This document shows positions 1 through 9,634 of a stretch of 50,962 nucleotides of DNA, piece after piece (position 1 is the stretch's first letter; each line of letters begins with the position of its first letter). The notes beneath the pieces were generated by a model. It was not told the DNA's origin. It saw nothing but the letters and a program-made list of their open reading frames with translations, and searched no databases. The stretch comes from Mesorhizobium sp. 61-13 (GTDB lineage Bacteria > Pseudomonadota > Alphaproteobacteria > Rhizobiales > Rhizobiaceae). The stretch is from NCBI GenBank assembly GCA_001897075.1, contig MKRZ01000190.1, forward strand, positions 1 through 50,962, given 5' to 3'. The position numbers were made by a program, and so were the translations under genes.

Positions 1-768
1 AGCAAGCAGCGCGTCGAGTTCGCAATCGATGGTGAGGTAGAAATGCGGAATGGTCGATTTCGCTTCGACCAGCCGTCTCGCAATCGTCTTGCGCATGTTG
101 TCGTGCGGGACAAGCTCGTAGGAGCCTTCCTCGAACAGCTTGAGAACGGCATCGTCCGACATCGGCTTGACCGCAGGCGCAGCCGATCCGGCAGACGGAG
201 CAGCAGCGGCAGGCGCGGCAGCCTTTACGCCACCGCCAGCAATCGCAGCCTCGACATCTGCCTTCACCACGCGGCCATGCGGACCGGTGCCGGAAACGGA
301 AGTGAGATCGACACCGGCATCCTTGGCAATGCGGCGGGCGAGCGGAGATGCGAACGTCCTCGCGTCTGCCGAAGAAGCGGCACCATTTGCAGCCGCGGGC
401 TTGGCAGCCGGAGCAGGCGCAGCCTGACTGGCGGGAGCCGGAGCTTCGGCCTTTGCCTCTGCTTTCGGGGCCTCTGCCTTGGGCGCGGCACCACCGTCAC
501 CCTTGGCGGCAGCGGAAGCATCTTCGCCATCCGCAGCCAATACGGCGATCAGCGCGTTGACCTTGACGCCTTCCGTGCCGGCCGGCACGACGATCTTGGC
601 AACCGTGCCTTCATCGACGGCTTCGACTTCCATCGTCGCCTTGTCGGTCTCGATTTCGGCGATCACATCGCCGGGAGAGACCTTGTCGCCTTCCTTGACC
701 AGCCACTTGGCGAGATTGCCCTCTTCCATCGTGGGGGAAAGGGCGGGCATCGTGATGTTGATTGGCAT
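1..768 (-). CDS. pdhC: Pyruvate dehydrogenase E2, dihydrolipoamide acetyltransferase (partial, N-terminal 256 codons)
   Basis: Transfers the acetyl group from lipoamide to CoA and forms the structural core of the cytoplasmic pyruvate dehydrogenase complex. The visible part starts with a lipoyl domain (residues 1 to about 80) with the lipoylation motif ETDKATME. An Ala/Pro-rich linker follows, then a peripheral subunit-binding domain ([10 protein letters not shown], about residues 140-175), a second linker and the start of the catalytic domain (the KTIARRL region). The catalytic HxxxDG motif lies beyond the left edge. It begins 18 bp after pdhB and is the third gene of the operon. An lpd gene would be expected further left (inference). 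The lipoyl segment is almost identical in DNA to that of pdhB. Confidence 0.95.
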   Translation of the reverse strand, partial: MPINITMPALSPTMEEGNLAKWLVKEGDKVSPGDVIAEIETDKATMEVEAVDEGTVAKIVVPAGTEGVKVNALIAVLAADGEDASAAAKGDGGAAPKAEAPKAEAKAEAPAPASQAAPAPAAKPAAANGAASSADARTFASPLARRIAKDAGVDLTSVSGTGPHGRVVKADVEAAIAGGGVKAAAPAAAAPSAGSAAPAVKPMSDDAVLKLFEEGSYELVPHDNMRKTIARRLVEAKSTIPHFYLTIDCELDALLA

Positions 769-786
769 ATCGTCCTCCCGCCCGGC

Positions 787-2166
787 CTATCGATAGGTGA
801 CGGCTTTGACCGCCTCGACGACTTCGCCGACATTCGGCAAAGCCAGCTTTTCGAGATTGGCCGCGTAAGGCATCGGCACATCCTTGCCGGCAATGGTGAT
901 GACCGGCGCATCAAGGAAATCGAACGCCCGCTGGGACACCTGATTGGCGATATGGTCGCCGACCGAAGACTGCGGGAAGCCTTCTTCGACCACGACAAGC
1001 CGGTTGGTCTTCTTGACCGAAGCGATGATGGTGTCAAAATCGAGCGGACGGATGGTCCTTAGATCGATGATCTCGGCGTCGATGCCCATCTTGGCCAGTT
1101 CCGCCTCGGCCTTGACGGCATAGGTCATGCCGATTCCGAACGACACGATGGTGACGTCCTTGCCGACCTTGTGGATGCGCGCCTTGCCAATGGGCAGGAC
1201 GAAATCATCCAGCTTCGGCACGTCGAAGGATTGGCCGTAGAGGATTTCGTTCTCAAGGAAGATCACCGGATTGGGATCGCGGATCGCGGCCTTGAGCAGA
1301 CCCTTGGCGTCTGCGGCTGTGTAAGGCATCACCACCTTGAGGCCGGGGATGTGGCTGTACCAAGCTGCATAGCACTGCGAGTGCTGGGCGGCGACGCGGG
1401 CGGCAGCTCCATTCGGGCCACGGAAGACGATCGGCGCACCCATCTGGCCGCCAGACATATAAAGTGTCTTGGCAGCGGAATTGACGATCTGGTCAATGGC
1501 CTGCATGGCGAAGTTGAAGGTCATGAACTCGACAATCGGCTTCAGGCCGGACATTGCAGCGCCGACGCCGACGCCGGCAAAGCCATGCTCTGTAATCGGG
1601 GTGTCGACGACGCGACGGTCACCAAATTCCTGCAGCAGACCTTGCGTGATCTTGTAGGCGCCCTGGTATTCGGCGACTTCCTCGCCCATGACGAAGACGT
1701 CGGCATCGCGCCGCATTTCCTCGGCCATCGCATCGCGCAGCGCTTCACGCACGGTGGTGGACACCATCTCGGTGCCGGCGGGAATGTCGGGATCGGCGGC
1801 GATCTCGGCCTTCGGCGCAGCGGCAACTGGCTCCGCTGCCGACTTGGCCGGGGCAGCTTCAGCTGCGGCAGGCGCCTCGGCCTTGGCCGGAACGGATGGC
1901 TTGGCGGCGTCGGCAGCACTTTCGCCATCGGCCAGCAGGACAGCGATCGGCGTATTCACCTTGACGCCTTCGGTGCCCGCAGCGATCAGGATCTTGCCAA
2001 GCGTGCCTTCATCGACCGCTTCGACTTCCATCGTCGCCTTGTCGGTCTCGATTTCGGCGATGACGTCGCCGGCGACGATCTTGTCGCCCTCGTTCTTCAA
2101 CCATTTCGACAGATTGCCCTCTTCCATCGTCGGCGAGAGCGCAGGCATGAGAATTTCGATCGGCAT
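787..2166 (-). CDS. pdhB: Pyruvate dehydrogenase E1 beta subunit with fused N-terminal lipoyl domain
   Basis: 459 residues. With PdhA it forms the thiamine-diphosphate E1 enzyme that decarboxylates pyruvate and acetylates lipoamide. Residues 1 to about 80 are a lipoyl domain with the ETDKATME motif. An Ala/Pro/Glu linker spans about 85-130, followed by a full transketolase-like E1 beta domain ([10 protein letters not shown] region, then the C-terminal transketolase fold). A lipoyl domain on E1 beta is a known alphaproteobacterial arrangement and explains the length beyond the usual 325-330. It starts 12 bp after the pdhA stop, so the two are cotranscribed. Confidence 0.97.
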   Translation of the reverse strand: MPIEILMPALSPTMEEGNLSKWLKNEGDKIVAGDVIAEIETDKATMEVEAVDEGTLGKILIAAGTEGVKVNTPIAVLLADGESAADAAKPSVPAKAEAPAAAEAAPAKSAAEPVAAAPKAEIAADPDIPAGTEMVSTTVREALRDAMAEEMRRDADVFVMGEEVAEYQGAYKITQGLLQEFGDRRVVDTPITEHGFAGVGVGAAMSGLKPIVEFMTFNFAMQAIDQIVNSAAKTLYMSGGQMGAPIVFRGPNGAAARVAAQHSQCYAAWYSHIPGLKVVMPYTAADAKGLLKAAIRDPNPVIFLENEILYGQSFDVPKLDDFVLPIGKARIHKVGKDVTIVSFGIGMTYAVKAEAELAKMGIDAEIIDLRTIRPLDFDTIIASVKKTNRLVVVEEGFPQSSVGDHIANQVSQRAFDFLDAPVITIAGKDVPMPYAANLEKLALPNVGEVVEAVKAVTYR

Positions 2167-2178
2167 TTGCCCTCTCCC

Positions 2179-3219
2179 TTAAAGTACGATGTCGGTCCAG
2201 AGTTCGGACGCATCCGGCTCAGGATCGGTCTGGGCGAAATCGGCGGCGTCGGCAACGATGTCGCGGACCTCCTTGTCCACCGCCTTCAATTCATCCTCGG
2301 TGGCCCATTTCTTGGAAATCAGCCGCGCCTTCACCTGCTCGATCGGATCGTGCTCGGAGCGCATCTTCTGCACCTCCTCCTTCGAACGATACTTGGCAGG
2401 GTCGGACATGGAATGGCCGCGGTAGCGGTAGGTCTGCATCTCAAGAATGATCGGGCCATTGCCGCTGCGGCACCATTCGGTGGCCATGTCGGCGGCAGAC
2501 TTCACAGCCCGCACGTCCATGCCGTCAACCTGCATGCCGGGGATCTTGAAGGACGCGCCGCGATGCGAGAAATCCGTTTCGGCTGACGAACGCGTCACCG
2601 ACGTGCCCATGGCGTAGCGGTTGTTCTCGATGATGTAGATGACCGGCAGCTTCCACAGCGAGGCCATGTTGAAGCTTTCGTAGACCTGGCCCTGGTTGGA
2701 AGCACCGTCGCCGAAATAGGTCAGCGATACGTTCTTGTTGCCGCGATAGCGGTTGGCAAAGCCAAGGCCGGTGCCCAAGGAAACCTGTGCGCCAACGATG
2801 CCGTGACCACCGTAAAACTGCTTTTCCTTGGAGAACATATGCATGGAACCGCCCTTGCCCTTGGAGTAGCCTCCACGGCGGCCGGTCAGTTCGGCCATAA
2901 CTCCGCGCGGCGACATGTCCATGGCCAGCATGTGGCCGTGATCGCGGTAGGCGGTGATCATCTGGTCGCCTTCGATCAGCGCCATCTTCATCCCGGTCAC
3001 GACAGCTTCCTGGCCGATATAGAGATGGCAGAAGCCGCCGATGAAACCCATGCCGTAAAGCTGGCCCGCCTTTTCCTCGAAACGGCGGATGAGCAGCATG
3101 TGGCGATAAGCGGAAAGCTCGTCGTCCTTGTTGAACTCGGCAGGCTTCGGAGCGGTCAGTATGGACGATTTGGAATCGGAACGTGATTTGGCGGGCGCTT
3201 TTTTGGCGGCGGTGGCCAT
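2179..3219 (-). CDS. pdhA: Pyruvate dehydrogenase E1 alpha subunit
   Basis: 346 residues, a normal length for the family. It binds thiamine diphosphate and acts with PdhB. The TPP/Mg motif runs from GDGASNQG to the closing NN of IIENN, and the substrate-loop region YRYRGHSMSDP is intact. An ORF continues upstream to 3306, but the ATG at 3219 is preferred: it has GGGAGA just upstream and gives the usual Ala/Lys-rich N-terminus. It is the first gene of the pdhA-pdhB-pdhC operon. The upstream region carries a 19-bp inverted repeat next to a possible -10 box. Confidence 0.97.
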   Translation of the reverse strand: MATAAKKAPAKSRSDSKSSILTAPKPAEFNKDDELSAYRHMLLIRRFEEKAGQLYGMGFIGGFCHLYIGQEAVVTGMKMALIEGDQMITAYRDHGHMLAMDMSPRGVMAELTGRRGGYSKGKGGSMHMFSKEKQFYGGHGIVGAQVSLGTGLGFANRYRGNKNVSLTYFGDGASNQGQVYESFNMASLWKLPVIYIIENNRYAMGTSVTRSSAETDFSHRGASFKIPGMQVDGMDVRAVKSAADMATEWCRSGNGPIILEMQTYRYRGHSMSDPAKYRSKEEVQKMRSEHDPIEQVKARLISKKWATEDELKAVDKEVRDIVADAADFAQTDPEPDASELWTDIVL

Positions 3220-3322
3220 GCATGTCTCCCTAGTGGTGTCTCTTGCGGACAGGAAGGGAGTTTTTCCTCCCCCAACTGCCGGAAAAGCTAGCACGCAAAG
3301 GGGCATTTCGCCATGCGGAAAA

Positions 3323-3341
3323 ATGCATGGCTGACATGCAT
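3323..3341. promoter_or_regulatory. Inverted repeat ATGCATG-N5-CATGCAT in the pdhA promoter region, possible operator
   Basis: Perfect 7-bp arms around GCTGA. On the minus strand a TATAAC hexamer (3354-3349) lies 8 bp upstream of the repeat, so the repeat would cover the start of transcription, as expected for a repressor site. No regulator gene is nearby. The operator role is inferred from symmetry and position only. Confidence 0.45.
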
Positions 3342-3389
3342 CTAAACAGTTATATTCATTGAAATTTCCATTGATTAACCGACTTTCAG

Positions 3390-3713
3390 TTAATCAGCCT
3401 TCCGGGGCAACATGACGATAATCTCGTCCGGCTGCGACAGGTTGAGGGCCTTGCGGGCCAACTCATCCAGCATGTCCTTCTCCAGAGAGCCATCGTGCAG
3501 CAGGCGCACGCGCTTTTCAAGCTCGCCGCGCTCCAACTGGAGGGACGCAAGCTGCGCCTGCAGTTGCTCCTTGTGCTCCTGCAGCTTGTACTTGGAGTTG
3601 ATGCCGAACTCGCCGTGATAGGCATGGAAACCGAAATAGGCGACAAAGGCCGTGCACAGCACCGGAATGATCAGGCGACCCTTGTTTGTCTGCTTGTGCT
3701 GGCGCGTCCACAT
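3390..3713 (-). CDS. FtsB/DivIC-family septum formation initiator
   Basis: 107 residues. The short cytoplasmic N-terminus (Lys/Arg-rich) is followed by one membrane segment (about residues 14-31) and a periplasmic coiled coil (about 40-75, HKEQLQAQLASLQLE region), ending in a conserved block around LARKALNLSQPDE. This is the layout of FtsB, a bitopic divisome protein that pairs with FtsL and FtsQ. It sits between eno and pdhA, the usual place for the gene in alphaproteobacteria. A 170-bp gap separates it from pdhA, so pdhA probably has its own promoter. Confidence 0.88.
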   Translation of the reverse strand: MWTRQHKQTNKGRLIIPVLCTAFVAYFGFHAYHGEFGINSKYKLQEHKEQLQAQLASLQLERGELEKRVRLLHDGSLEKDMLDELARKALNLSQPDEIIVMLPRKAD

Positions 3714-3800
3714 AGGTCGAAATCCCCTTCGACCTCTTGTCGCCCGATTGTGCTTAATGGACGGTTACGGCGCGCCGCTTGAGGCACCATCACGAACGAA

Positions 3801-3824
3801 AAAGGGCGGGTCGCCCCGCCCTTT
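3801..3824 (-). terminator. Rho-independent terminator after eno
   Basis: A perfect 10-bp stem (3801-3810 with 3815-3824) closes a 4-nt loop just downstream of the enolase stop. On the minus strand the stem ends in CCCTTT and runs into TTCGTTCG, a T-rich tail. Confidence 0.85.
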
Positions 3825-3845
3825 CCGAAATGCAATGTTGCCGGA

Positions 3846-5162
<1,317 letters not shown>

Positions 5163-5333
5163 TTAGACAAAGTGAGGCAAAACGCAATCGCTTCCTGCTG
5201 CAAAAATCGCAACTGCGACGATTCACATTGCGAAAGATTTGGTCACCATAAGTCATCGGGTGACGGGAAGCCGCGGGCGGAATTCTAGTCTAAATTCCGA
5301 TTCGCGCGGGGCGAAACATAAGGGAGTTTCGCC

Positions 5334-5456
5334 ATGTCCGAGTTAAGCGGTATCGTGAGTTTGTTTCTGATTGCGGCTGCATTCCTGACTTCATGTACGG
5401 GCCAGCAGCCTTCGCAAGATACTCTCCCGCATGTCATCTTGCAGACAGCCCAATGA
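5334..5456 (+). CDS. Small putative lipoprotein, 40 residues
   Basis: The ATG at 5334 is preceded by AGGGAG at 5322-5327. The product has an uncharged hydrophobic stretch (IVSLFLIAAAF) ending in LTSC, a good lipobox, so Cys21 would be lipidated after signal peptidase II cleavage. Only about 20 residues (GQQPSQDTL onward) remain in the mature form. The N-terminus lacks the usual Lys/Arg, which weakens the call. A 15-bp perfect hairpin follows 2 bp after the stop. I recognise no family. It is the only candidate gene in the 450 bp between eno and dodecin. Confidence 0.5.
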   Translation: MSELSGIVSLFLIAAAFLTSCTGQQPSQDTLPHVILQTAQ

Positions 5457-5458
5457 CG

Positions 5459-5491
5459 ATGGAAAGGCCCTCGTCACGAGGGCCTTTCCAT
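5459..5491 (+). terminator. Terminator-like hairpin after the small lipoprotein
   Basis: 15-bp perfect stem (5459-5473 with 5477-5491) and a 3-nt loop. It lacks a strong T-tract on either strand, so it may be a terminator for the lipoprotein transcript or an RNA-stabilising element. It also lies downstream of the dodecin gene, which is read from the other side. Confidence 0.55.
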
Positions 5492-5573
5492 GTCCGTAAA
5501 GCCCTTCCGGAGGGAATCCGGCACCAGCGACTGATGAGATTGTAACGCCGCCGGAAAGCAGGTGGATAAATCC

Positions 5574-5777
5574 TCAATCGGTGAGGATGAAGGTCACCTT
5601 CATGTTGACGCGGTAGGCAACGATGGCGCCGTCCTCGACAACGACTTTCTGCTCCTGGATCCACGCGCCTTCGACGTTCTTCAACGTCTTGGCGGCTCGG
5701 GCGATGCCCTTTTCTATGGCGTCCTGAAAGCCTTTTTTGGATGACGACGAAATTTCGGTTACACGGGCAACGGACAT
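5574..5777 (-). CDS. Dodecin family flavin-binding protein
   Basis: 67 residues, the exact size of dodecins. It has the beta-alpha-beta-beta pattern: VARVTEISSSS, a helix (FQDAIEKGIARAAKTL), then AWIQEQKVVV and YRVNMKVTFIL. Dodecins assemble into hollow dodecamers that bind flavins (and CoA in some lineages) and buffer free flavin. The start is supported by GGGAG seven bases before the ATG. It stands alone between the small lipoprotein and kdsA. Confidence 0.93.
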   Translation of the reverse strand: MSVARVTEISSSSKKGFQDAIEKGIARAAKTLKNVEGAWIQEQKVVVEDGAIVAYRVNMKVTFILTD

Positions 5778-5850
5778 TTTGAACTCCCAGTCAAAGAGAT
5801 CATTTGCCCGCGAAACCTACAACCGCCGCTTGTCATGAACAAGGCGCAGA

Positions 5851-6684
5851 TCAGGCCTTGGCAACCTTGTCGAGTGCGATCAGGCGTTCGAGCAGTTCCG
5901 GCATATCCTTCAAGGGCACCATGTTGGGACCGTCCGACGAGGTCGAGTTGTCGGGGTCCTCATGCGTTTCGATGAAGACGCCGGCGACACCGACGGCAAC
6001 GGCTGCGCGCGCCAGCGTCGCCACGAACCGGCGTTCACCGCCGGAAGTCGCGCCCTGCCCGCCGGGTTGCTGCACCGAATGCGTGGCGTCGAAAATGACA
6101 GGCGCGCCCATATCCGCCATGATCGGCAGCGCGCGCATATCGGAGACAAGCGTGTTGTAGCCGAAAGATGCGCCGCGCTCGGTGACCAGCACATTGGCGT
6201 TGCCGGAACCGGTGACCTTGCCGATGACATTCTTCATGTCCCACGGCGCCAGGAACTGGCCTTTCTTCACATTGATGATCTTGCCGGTGCCGGCGGCGGC
6301 GACCAGAAGATCGGTCTGGCGGCTGAGGAAGGCCGGGATCTGCAGCACATCGACATGCGGCGCGACGATTGCGCACTGTTCCTCGGTATGCACGTCGGTG
6401 AGGATCGGCAGGCCGAACTCCTTGCGCAGATCATCGAAGGCCGGCATCGCCGCATCGAGGCCGGCACCCCGCGTCGACGTCAAAGACGTGCGGTTGGCCT
6501 TGTCGTAGCTGGATTTGTAGACGAGCCCGATGCCAAGCTTGCCGGTCAACTCCTTGAGCGCACCGGCCATGTCGAAGGCGTGCTGGCGCGATTCGAACTG
6601 GCACGGACCAGCGATGAGAGCGAGAGGCGCGCGATTGTCGAAAGTGACATTGCCGACTTTGACCGACGCATTGGGCTTGCTCAT
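5851..6684 (-). CDS. kdsA: 3-deoxy-8-phosphooctulonate (KDO-8-P) synthase
   Basis: 277 residues. Condenses phosphoenolpyruvate with arabinose 5-phosphate to make KDO-8-phosphate for lipopolysaccharide inner core. DAHP-synthase-like barrel. The N-terminal IAGPCQFES segment has a Cys where the metal-free E. coli enzyme has Asn, which points to the metal-dependent class (established family distinction, applied here by eye). It overlaps the stop of the upstream VOC gene by 4 bp (ATGA), so translation is coupled. Confidence 0.96.
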   Translation of the reverse strand: MSKPNASVKVGNVTFDNRAPLALIAGPCQFESRQHAFDMAGALKELTGKLGIGLVYKSSYDKANRTSLTSTRGAGLDAAMPAFDDLRKEFGLPILTDVHTEEQCAIVAPHVDVLQIPAFLSRQTDLLVAAAGTGKIINVKKGQFLAPWDMKNVIGKVTGSGNANVLVTERGASFGYNTLVSDMRALPIMADMGAPVIFDATHSVQQPGGQGATSGGERRFVATLARAAVAVGVAGVFIETHEDPDNSTSSDGPNMVPLKDMPELLERLIALDKVAKA

Positions 6685-7553
6685 GCCTGCTCCTCGAAAA
6701 TGAAAGCCGCGCCCTGCCCCGGTGCTGGAGCGACGACGACGCGATTGGCGCCTATGTCGTGACCTATGCCGCGTTGCGCAAGAACCGCGCGCAGCTTTTC
6801 CACGTTGGATATGGAGAAGACCACGGCTGCGAAACGCAGTTCCGTTGCCTTGCCAGCCGGCAAGCCGAAACGGCGCTCGTAGTCCTGCGGCGTGACAATG
6901 CTTAGCTGGGCATTGGGAAGGGTCAACCCGCGGGCCTGCGATGTTGGGGCGGGTTCTACATCAGCAGCGGCGGCCACGATGGGAAGCTGTGCTGAAGGAT
7001 TTGCGCTGATCGCGATGACCTCGGCGATTGCAACCGCACCATTTTCATGACGCTGGAGAGCCGACCGATCGACCTTCGGCGCGTTGACCCGCTCGCAGGC
7101 GAACAGGAAGGTATTGGAAACCTCCGGGACCGAGGCAAAGGCAAGGCGAAACGATGCAGTGTCGCTCTTGCCGGCGGCATCGACAAAGGGGCGGGAAAAG
7201 TCCAGACGCGCCCCGGCGGAGATGCCGGCTGCGGTGTAACGGCGATGATCGGCGTCTGCATCGGAAGTGCCGAACACGATAGCCGAAAAGCCTTCCTGGC
7301 CAAGGTTTTCCCGGTATTCACGGTCACGCGCCACAAAAACGTTGCCAGCGGCAACTGCCGTGTCGGCTGCCTTTGCATCGGCGACAGCGAGCGGCTCCAC
7401 GAAAGTACCGTCGGCGAAATAGACGCAGCAGTTTTCCGTTCCGAAGGGATGGACGCCGCGCGGCGAGACGGTAAAGCCCAAGGCGGCCAACCGGGCGCGC
7501 GCAACGTCGAGATCGGCGGTTGGCAGGACAAGATGGTCAAGCGGATGGGTCAT
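6681..7553 (-). CDS. VOC-superfamily protein with glyoxalase-like domain
   Basis: 290 residues. The N-terminus (HPLDHLVLPTADLDVARARL) is the start of a glyoxalase-like (VOC) fold, with a second VOC-like half from about residue 130 that ends in PGQGAAFIFEE. VOC proteins are metal-dependent lyases, isomerases or dioxygenases. The sequence does not show which reaction applies. It is the upstream partner of kdsA with an ATGA overlap. Whether this reflects shared metabolism or only cotranscription is unknown. Confidence 0.8.
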   Translation of the reverse strand: MTHPLDHLVLPTADLDVARARLAALGFTVSPRGVHPFGTENCCVYFADGTFVEPLAVADAKAADTAVAAGNVFVARDREYRENLGQEGFSAIVFGTSDADADHRRYTAAGISAGARLDFSRPFVDAAGKSDTASFRLAFASVPEVSNTFLFACERVNAPKVDRSALQRHENGAVAIAEVIAISANPSAQLPIVAAAADVEPAPTSQARGLTLPNAQLSIVTPQDYERRFGLPAGKATELRFAAVVFSISNVEKLRAVLAQRGIGHDIGANRVVVAPAPGQGAAFIFEEQA

Positions 7554-7643
7554 TCAGCGCGGTGTGCCCCATTCCCCGATTTCGTTCAAGGGTGAGTGTG
7601 AAGGCCTTCTGCATCGTTGTCACACTGCCGCATGGTCACGGAA

Positions 7644-7695
7644 TGGATCCCGGACAGCATCGCCAGCGCTTCGCTCTGCTCGCTTCCGGGATGAC
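7644..7695. repeat. Imperfect palindrome resembling a dispersed rhizobial intergenic repeat
   Basis: Arms ATCCCGGA (7647-7654) and TCCGGGAT (7685-7692) flank an inner small stem (AGCG/CGCT). The layout resembles short palindromic elements scattered between genes in Rhizobiales genomes. Only one copy lies in this window, so its dispersed nature is inferred. Confidence 0.4.
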
Positions 7696-7783
7696 GAAGC
7701 GGAGGAGTGGCGTTTCCTTGGCCGGAATGAAAAACCGGAGAAAATGCACTCCCGCTGGCGAGCAAAACAACGGTTGAGCGGAA

Positions 7784-7963
7784 TTACGCCGCTGCCTGCA
7801 CGACCTCGTTGTAGGCATCGAGATCGACATAGAAGACCCGGATGATCTCCTTTATGAGGTCGTCGTCGTCATAGCCTTGCGACTTCAGGATATTGATGGC
7901 GGTCATGATATCGAAGCGGTCGATCAGCCGCCGCTTCTGATAATCCTCCACGAAACGCTCCAT
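7784..7963 (-). CDS. Small hypothetical protein, 59 residues
   Basis: The ATG at 7963 follows AGGGGA on the minus strand. The product is soluble and mostly helical, with a charged N-terminus (MERFVEDYQKRRLIDRFD), a helix (MTAINILKSQGY), an acidic DDDD run and a second amphipathic helix (LIKEIIRVFYVD). No Cys and no membrane segment. I do not recognise a named family. Codon use looks like the neighbours. It stands alone between two intergenic stretches, and its function is unknown. Confidence 0.6.
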   Translation of the reverse strand: MERFVEDYQKRRLIDRFDIMTAINILKSQGYDDDDLIKEIIRVFYVDLDAYNEVVQAAA

Positions 7964-8312
7964 CGGTTGTCCCCTGCCCGATTGCCCAACTCATTGAACA
8001 ACACCCAGACTATTGGACCGATGCTAGGAACACTTGCTTGCGCGGAACTTGCTGATGCCAAAGGGCACCTGCTTTCCTGCCGATCTGCCTCACTACAACT
8101 GAAACGGAAATCGGCCGACTCACTGAGGCCAAGGCAAGGATAACATGCAACCGGGAACGCGCCACGGTTGCGCAGGAAATCGTAGAAGCTGCGAAGGCGG
8201 GGCCTGCAAGCTAACGTCGCGTGAGTGCGTGTGGCGTTGGAGAACTTGACCTCCCGCGGAGCCATCGCCCACAATCAGGGGGCTTATCGACAATGGCCAT
8301 AAAGACACCCTC
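7964..8312. other. 349-bp intergenic region, no gene recognised
   Basis: It separates the 59-residue gene (minus) from the DUF4239-like gene (plus), so it should hold divergent promoters. I see no convincing -35/-10 pair, hairpin or RNA gene. ORFs crossing it in both directions have no recognisable protein features. Confidence 0.5.
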
Positions 8313-9065
8313 ATGAACGAAGCCGCAGTTGCCGTGGTTGTCTTCCTTGCCCTGCTGCTGGCGGCGGTTGGCGCAATTCACATCTCAAATCGCATGCCGC
8401 ATCACTACAGAAGTGACGACACGGCCAAGGTGATAGCCGGGGTCGCCAGCATTTTCGTAATGCTCACCTCGATTGCCTTCGGCCTGATGATCAATTCGGC
8501 AAAGAACACCTATGCCGCGATCGACAGCAACGTGCACGCCTTTGCGACTGACCTGATTATCCTCGACCGCATGTTGCGCGTCTATGGCATCGCCGGTACT
8601 GACGCACGCTCGCAGCTTGTAGCTTACATGAACGAAGCAATAGAACATCCAGCCCGCGCCGATCCGACAGATGACAAGCCGGATTCGGCCGGCGCGGCGC
8701 TCGATGCATTTGGCAACACGCTGGCGACCATCCAGCCTCCCGATAGATTTCATGAATCGCTTTTGCTCGACATACGCCAGCAATATCGCGGTCTGGTCGA
8801 GCGGCGCTGGACGATCATCGAGCAGTCGGAGGGCACAATACCGTCACCGCTCATCTGGATGCTGATCGGTTGGATGGTGCTGGTCTTCGGCAGCTTCGGT
8901 TATCGGGCACCAATGAACGCAATGGTGATCACGTCATTTGTCACTGCGGCATTCCTGATCGCGATGGCGTTCTACCTGGTTCTCGACATGGACGTGCCAT
9001 TCCATGGGCCCATCCAGATTTCCGATGCACCGCTGCGGCGTGCATTGGCGGAAATGAAACTGTAG
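8313..9065 (+). CDS. DUF4239-like integral membrane protein
   Basis: 250 residues with four predicted membrane segments: residues about 4-22, 40-60, 180-200 and 206-230. A hydrophilic middle part lies between the second and third segments. The second segment ends in FGLMINSAKNTYAAID, which resembles the start of the bestrophin-like DUF4239 family. This placement is from pattern and layout, so it is moderate. The biochemical role is unknown. Single gene on the plus strand. Confidence 0.65.
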   Translation: MNEAAVAVVVFLALLLAAVGAIHISNRMPHHYRSDDTAKVIAGVASIFVMLTSIAFGLMINSAKNTYAAIDSNVHAFATDLIILDRMLRVYGIAGTDARSQLVAYMNEAIEHPARADPTDDKPDSAGAALDAFGNTLATIQPPDRFHESLLLDIRQQYRGLVERRWTIIEQSEGTIPSPLIWMLIGWMVLVFGSFGYRAPMNAMVITSFVTAAFLIAMAFYLVLDMDVPFHGPIQISDAPLRRALAEMKL

Positions 9066-9223
9066 CCCTTTATCTGTTTCGTCCTCGTCGACGATTCAAT
9101 CGCATGAGGCGGCCTTAGGAAAATTGTGGCATCAACCCATGGGCTCAGATTCCTCGTCGCCAATGCCAAAGGCTTGTCTTGCCCAAATGCGTTCACAGCC
9201 TAGTATCGTCAGGCACGGGTAAA

Positions 9224-9634
9224 ATGATGAAGCGCATGAAATTGCTTGCTGCCGGCCTTGCGATGACGTTTGCCGTTCCAAGCGTTGCGTCGGCTGGCAT
9301 CGCGGACGGCAAGCTGCCGGACGGCGCCTATCACTGCGAGGTCTACCTGCTCGGCCTGTTTCTGAACCTCGGCGACATCACCATCAAAGGCAATGTCTAT
9401 AGCGGGCCTTCCTATGGCTGGCCGCAGCAGGCCTACAATTACGAAATGAATTCCAACGGCGAGATCGCATGGCTCGGACCGCTCGGCGGATTCACGGCAG
9501 GCGGCAACAGCGTATCTCTGACGCAGGCGACGGCGGACGATCCCGAAAACGCTTCGTTCGACATCGTCATGCGCCAGCCGGACGGCGCATTCACGGCTTC
9601 GACCTGCACGATAACGACCAAGCAGGACGAATAA
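9224..9634 (+). CDS. Small secreted protein of unknown function
   Basis: 136 residues from the ATG at 9224 (another ATG follows directly). The N-terminus is a signal peptide (MMKRMKLL, hydrophobic run, likely cleavage after SVASA). The mature part is about 110 residues and rich in Gly, Asn and Thr. It contains two cysteines (YHCEVY and STCTIT) near its ends that could form a disulfide. No enzyme motif is visible and I do not recognise the family. It converges with the GMC oxidoreductase gene. Confidence 0.7.
   Translation: MMKRMKLLAAGLAMTFAVPSVASAGIADGKLPDGAYHCEVYLLGLFLNLGDITIKGNVYSGPSYGWPQQAYNYEMNSNGEIAWLGPLGGFTAGGNSVSLTQATADDPENASFDIVMRQPDGAFTASTCTITTKQDE

Noticed and set aside
1171..2586. 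471-residue plus-strand ORF over pdhB/pdhA
   Set aside because: Antisense to two clear operon genes; no recognisable protein features.
7636..7830. 64-residue minus-strand ORF over the palindromic element
   Set aside because: Its C-terminal peptide is what such palindromic elements typically encode by chance; it overlaps the better supported 59-residue gene.
7924..8274. 116-residue minus-strand ORF upstream of the DUF4239-like gene
   Set aside because: No ribosome site, no domain, and overlaps the supported 59-residue gene.
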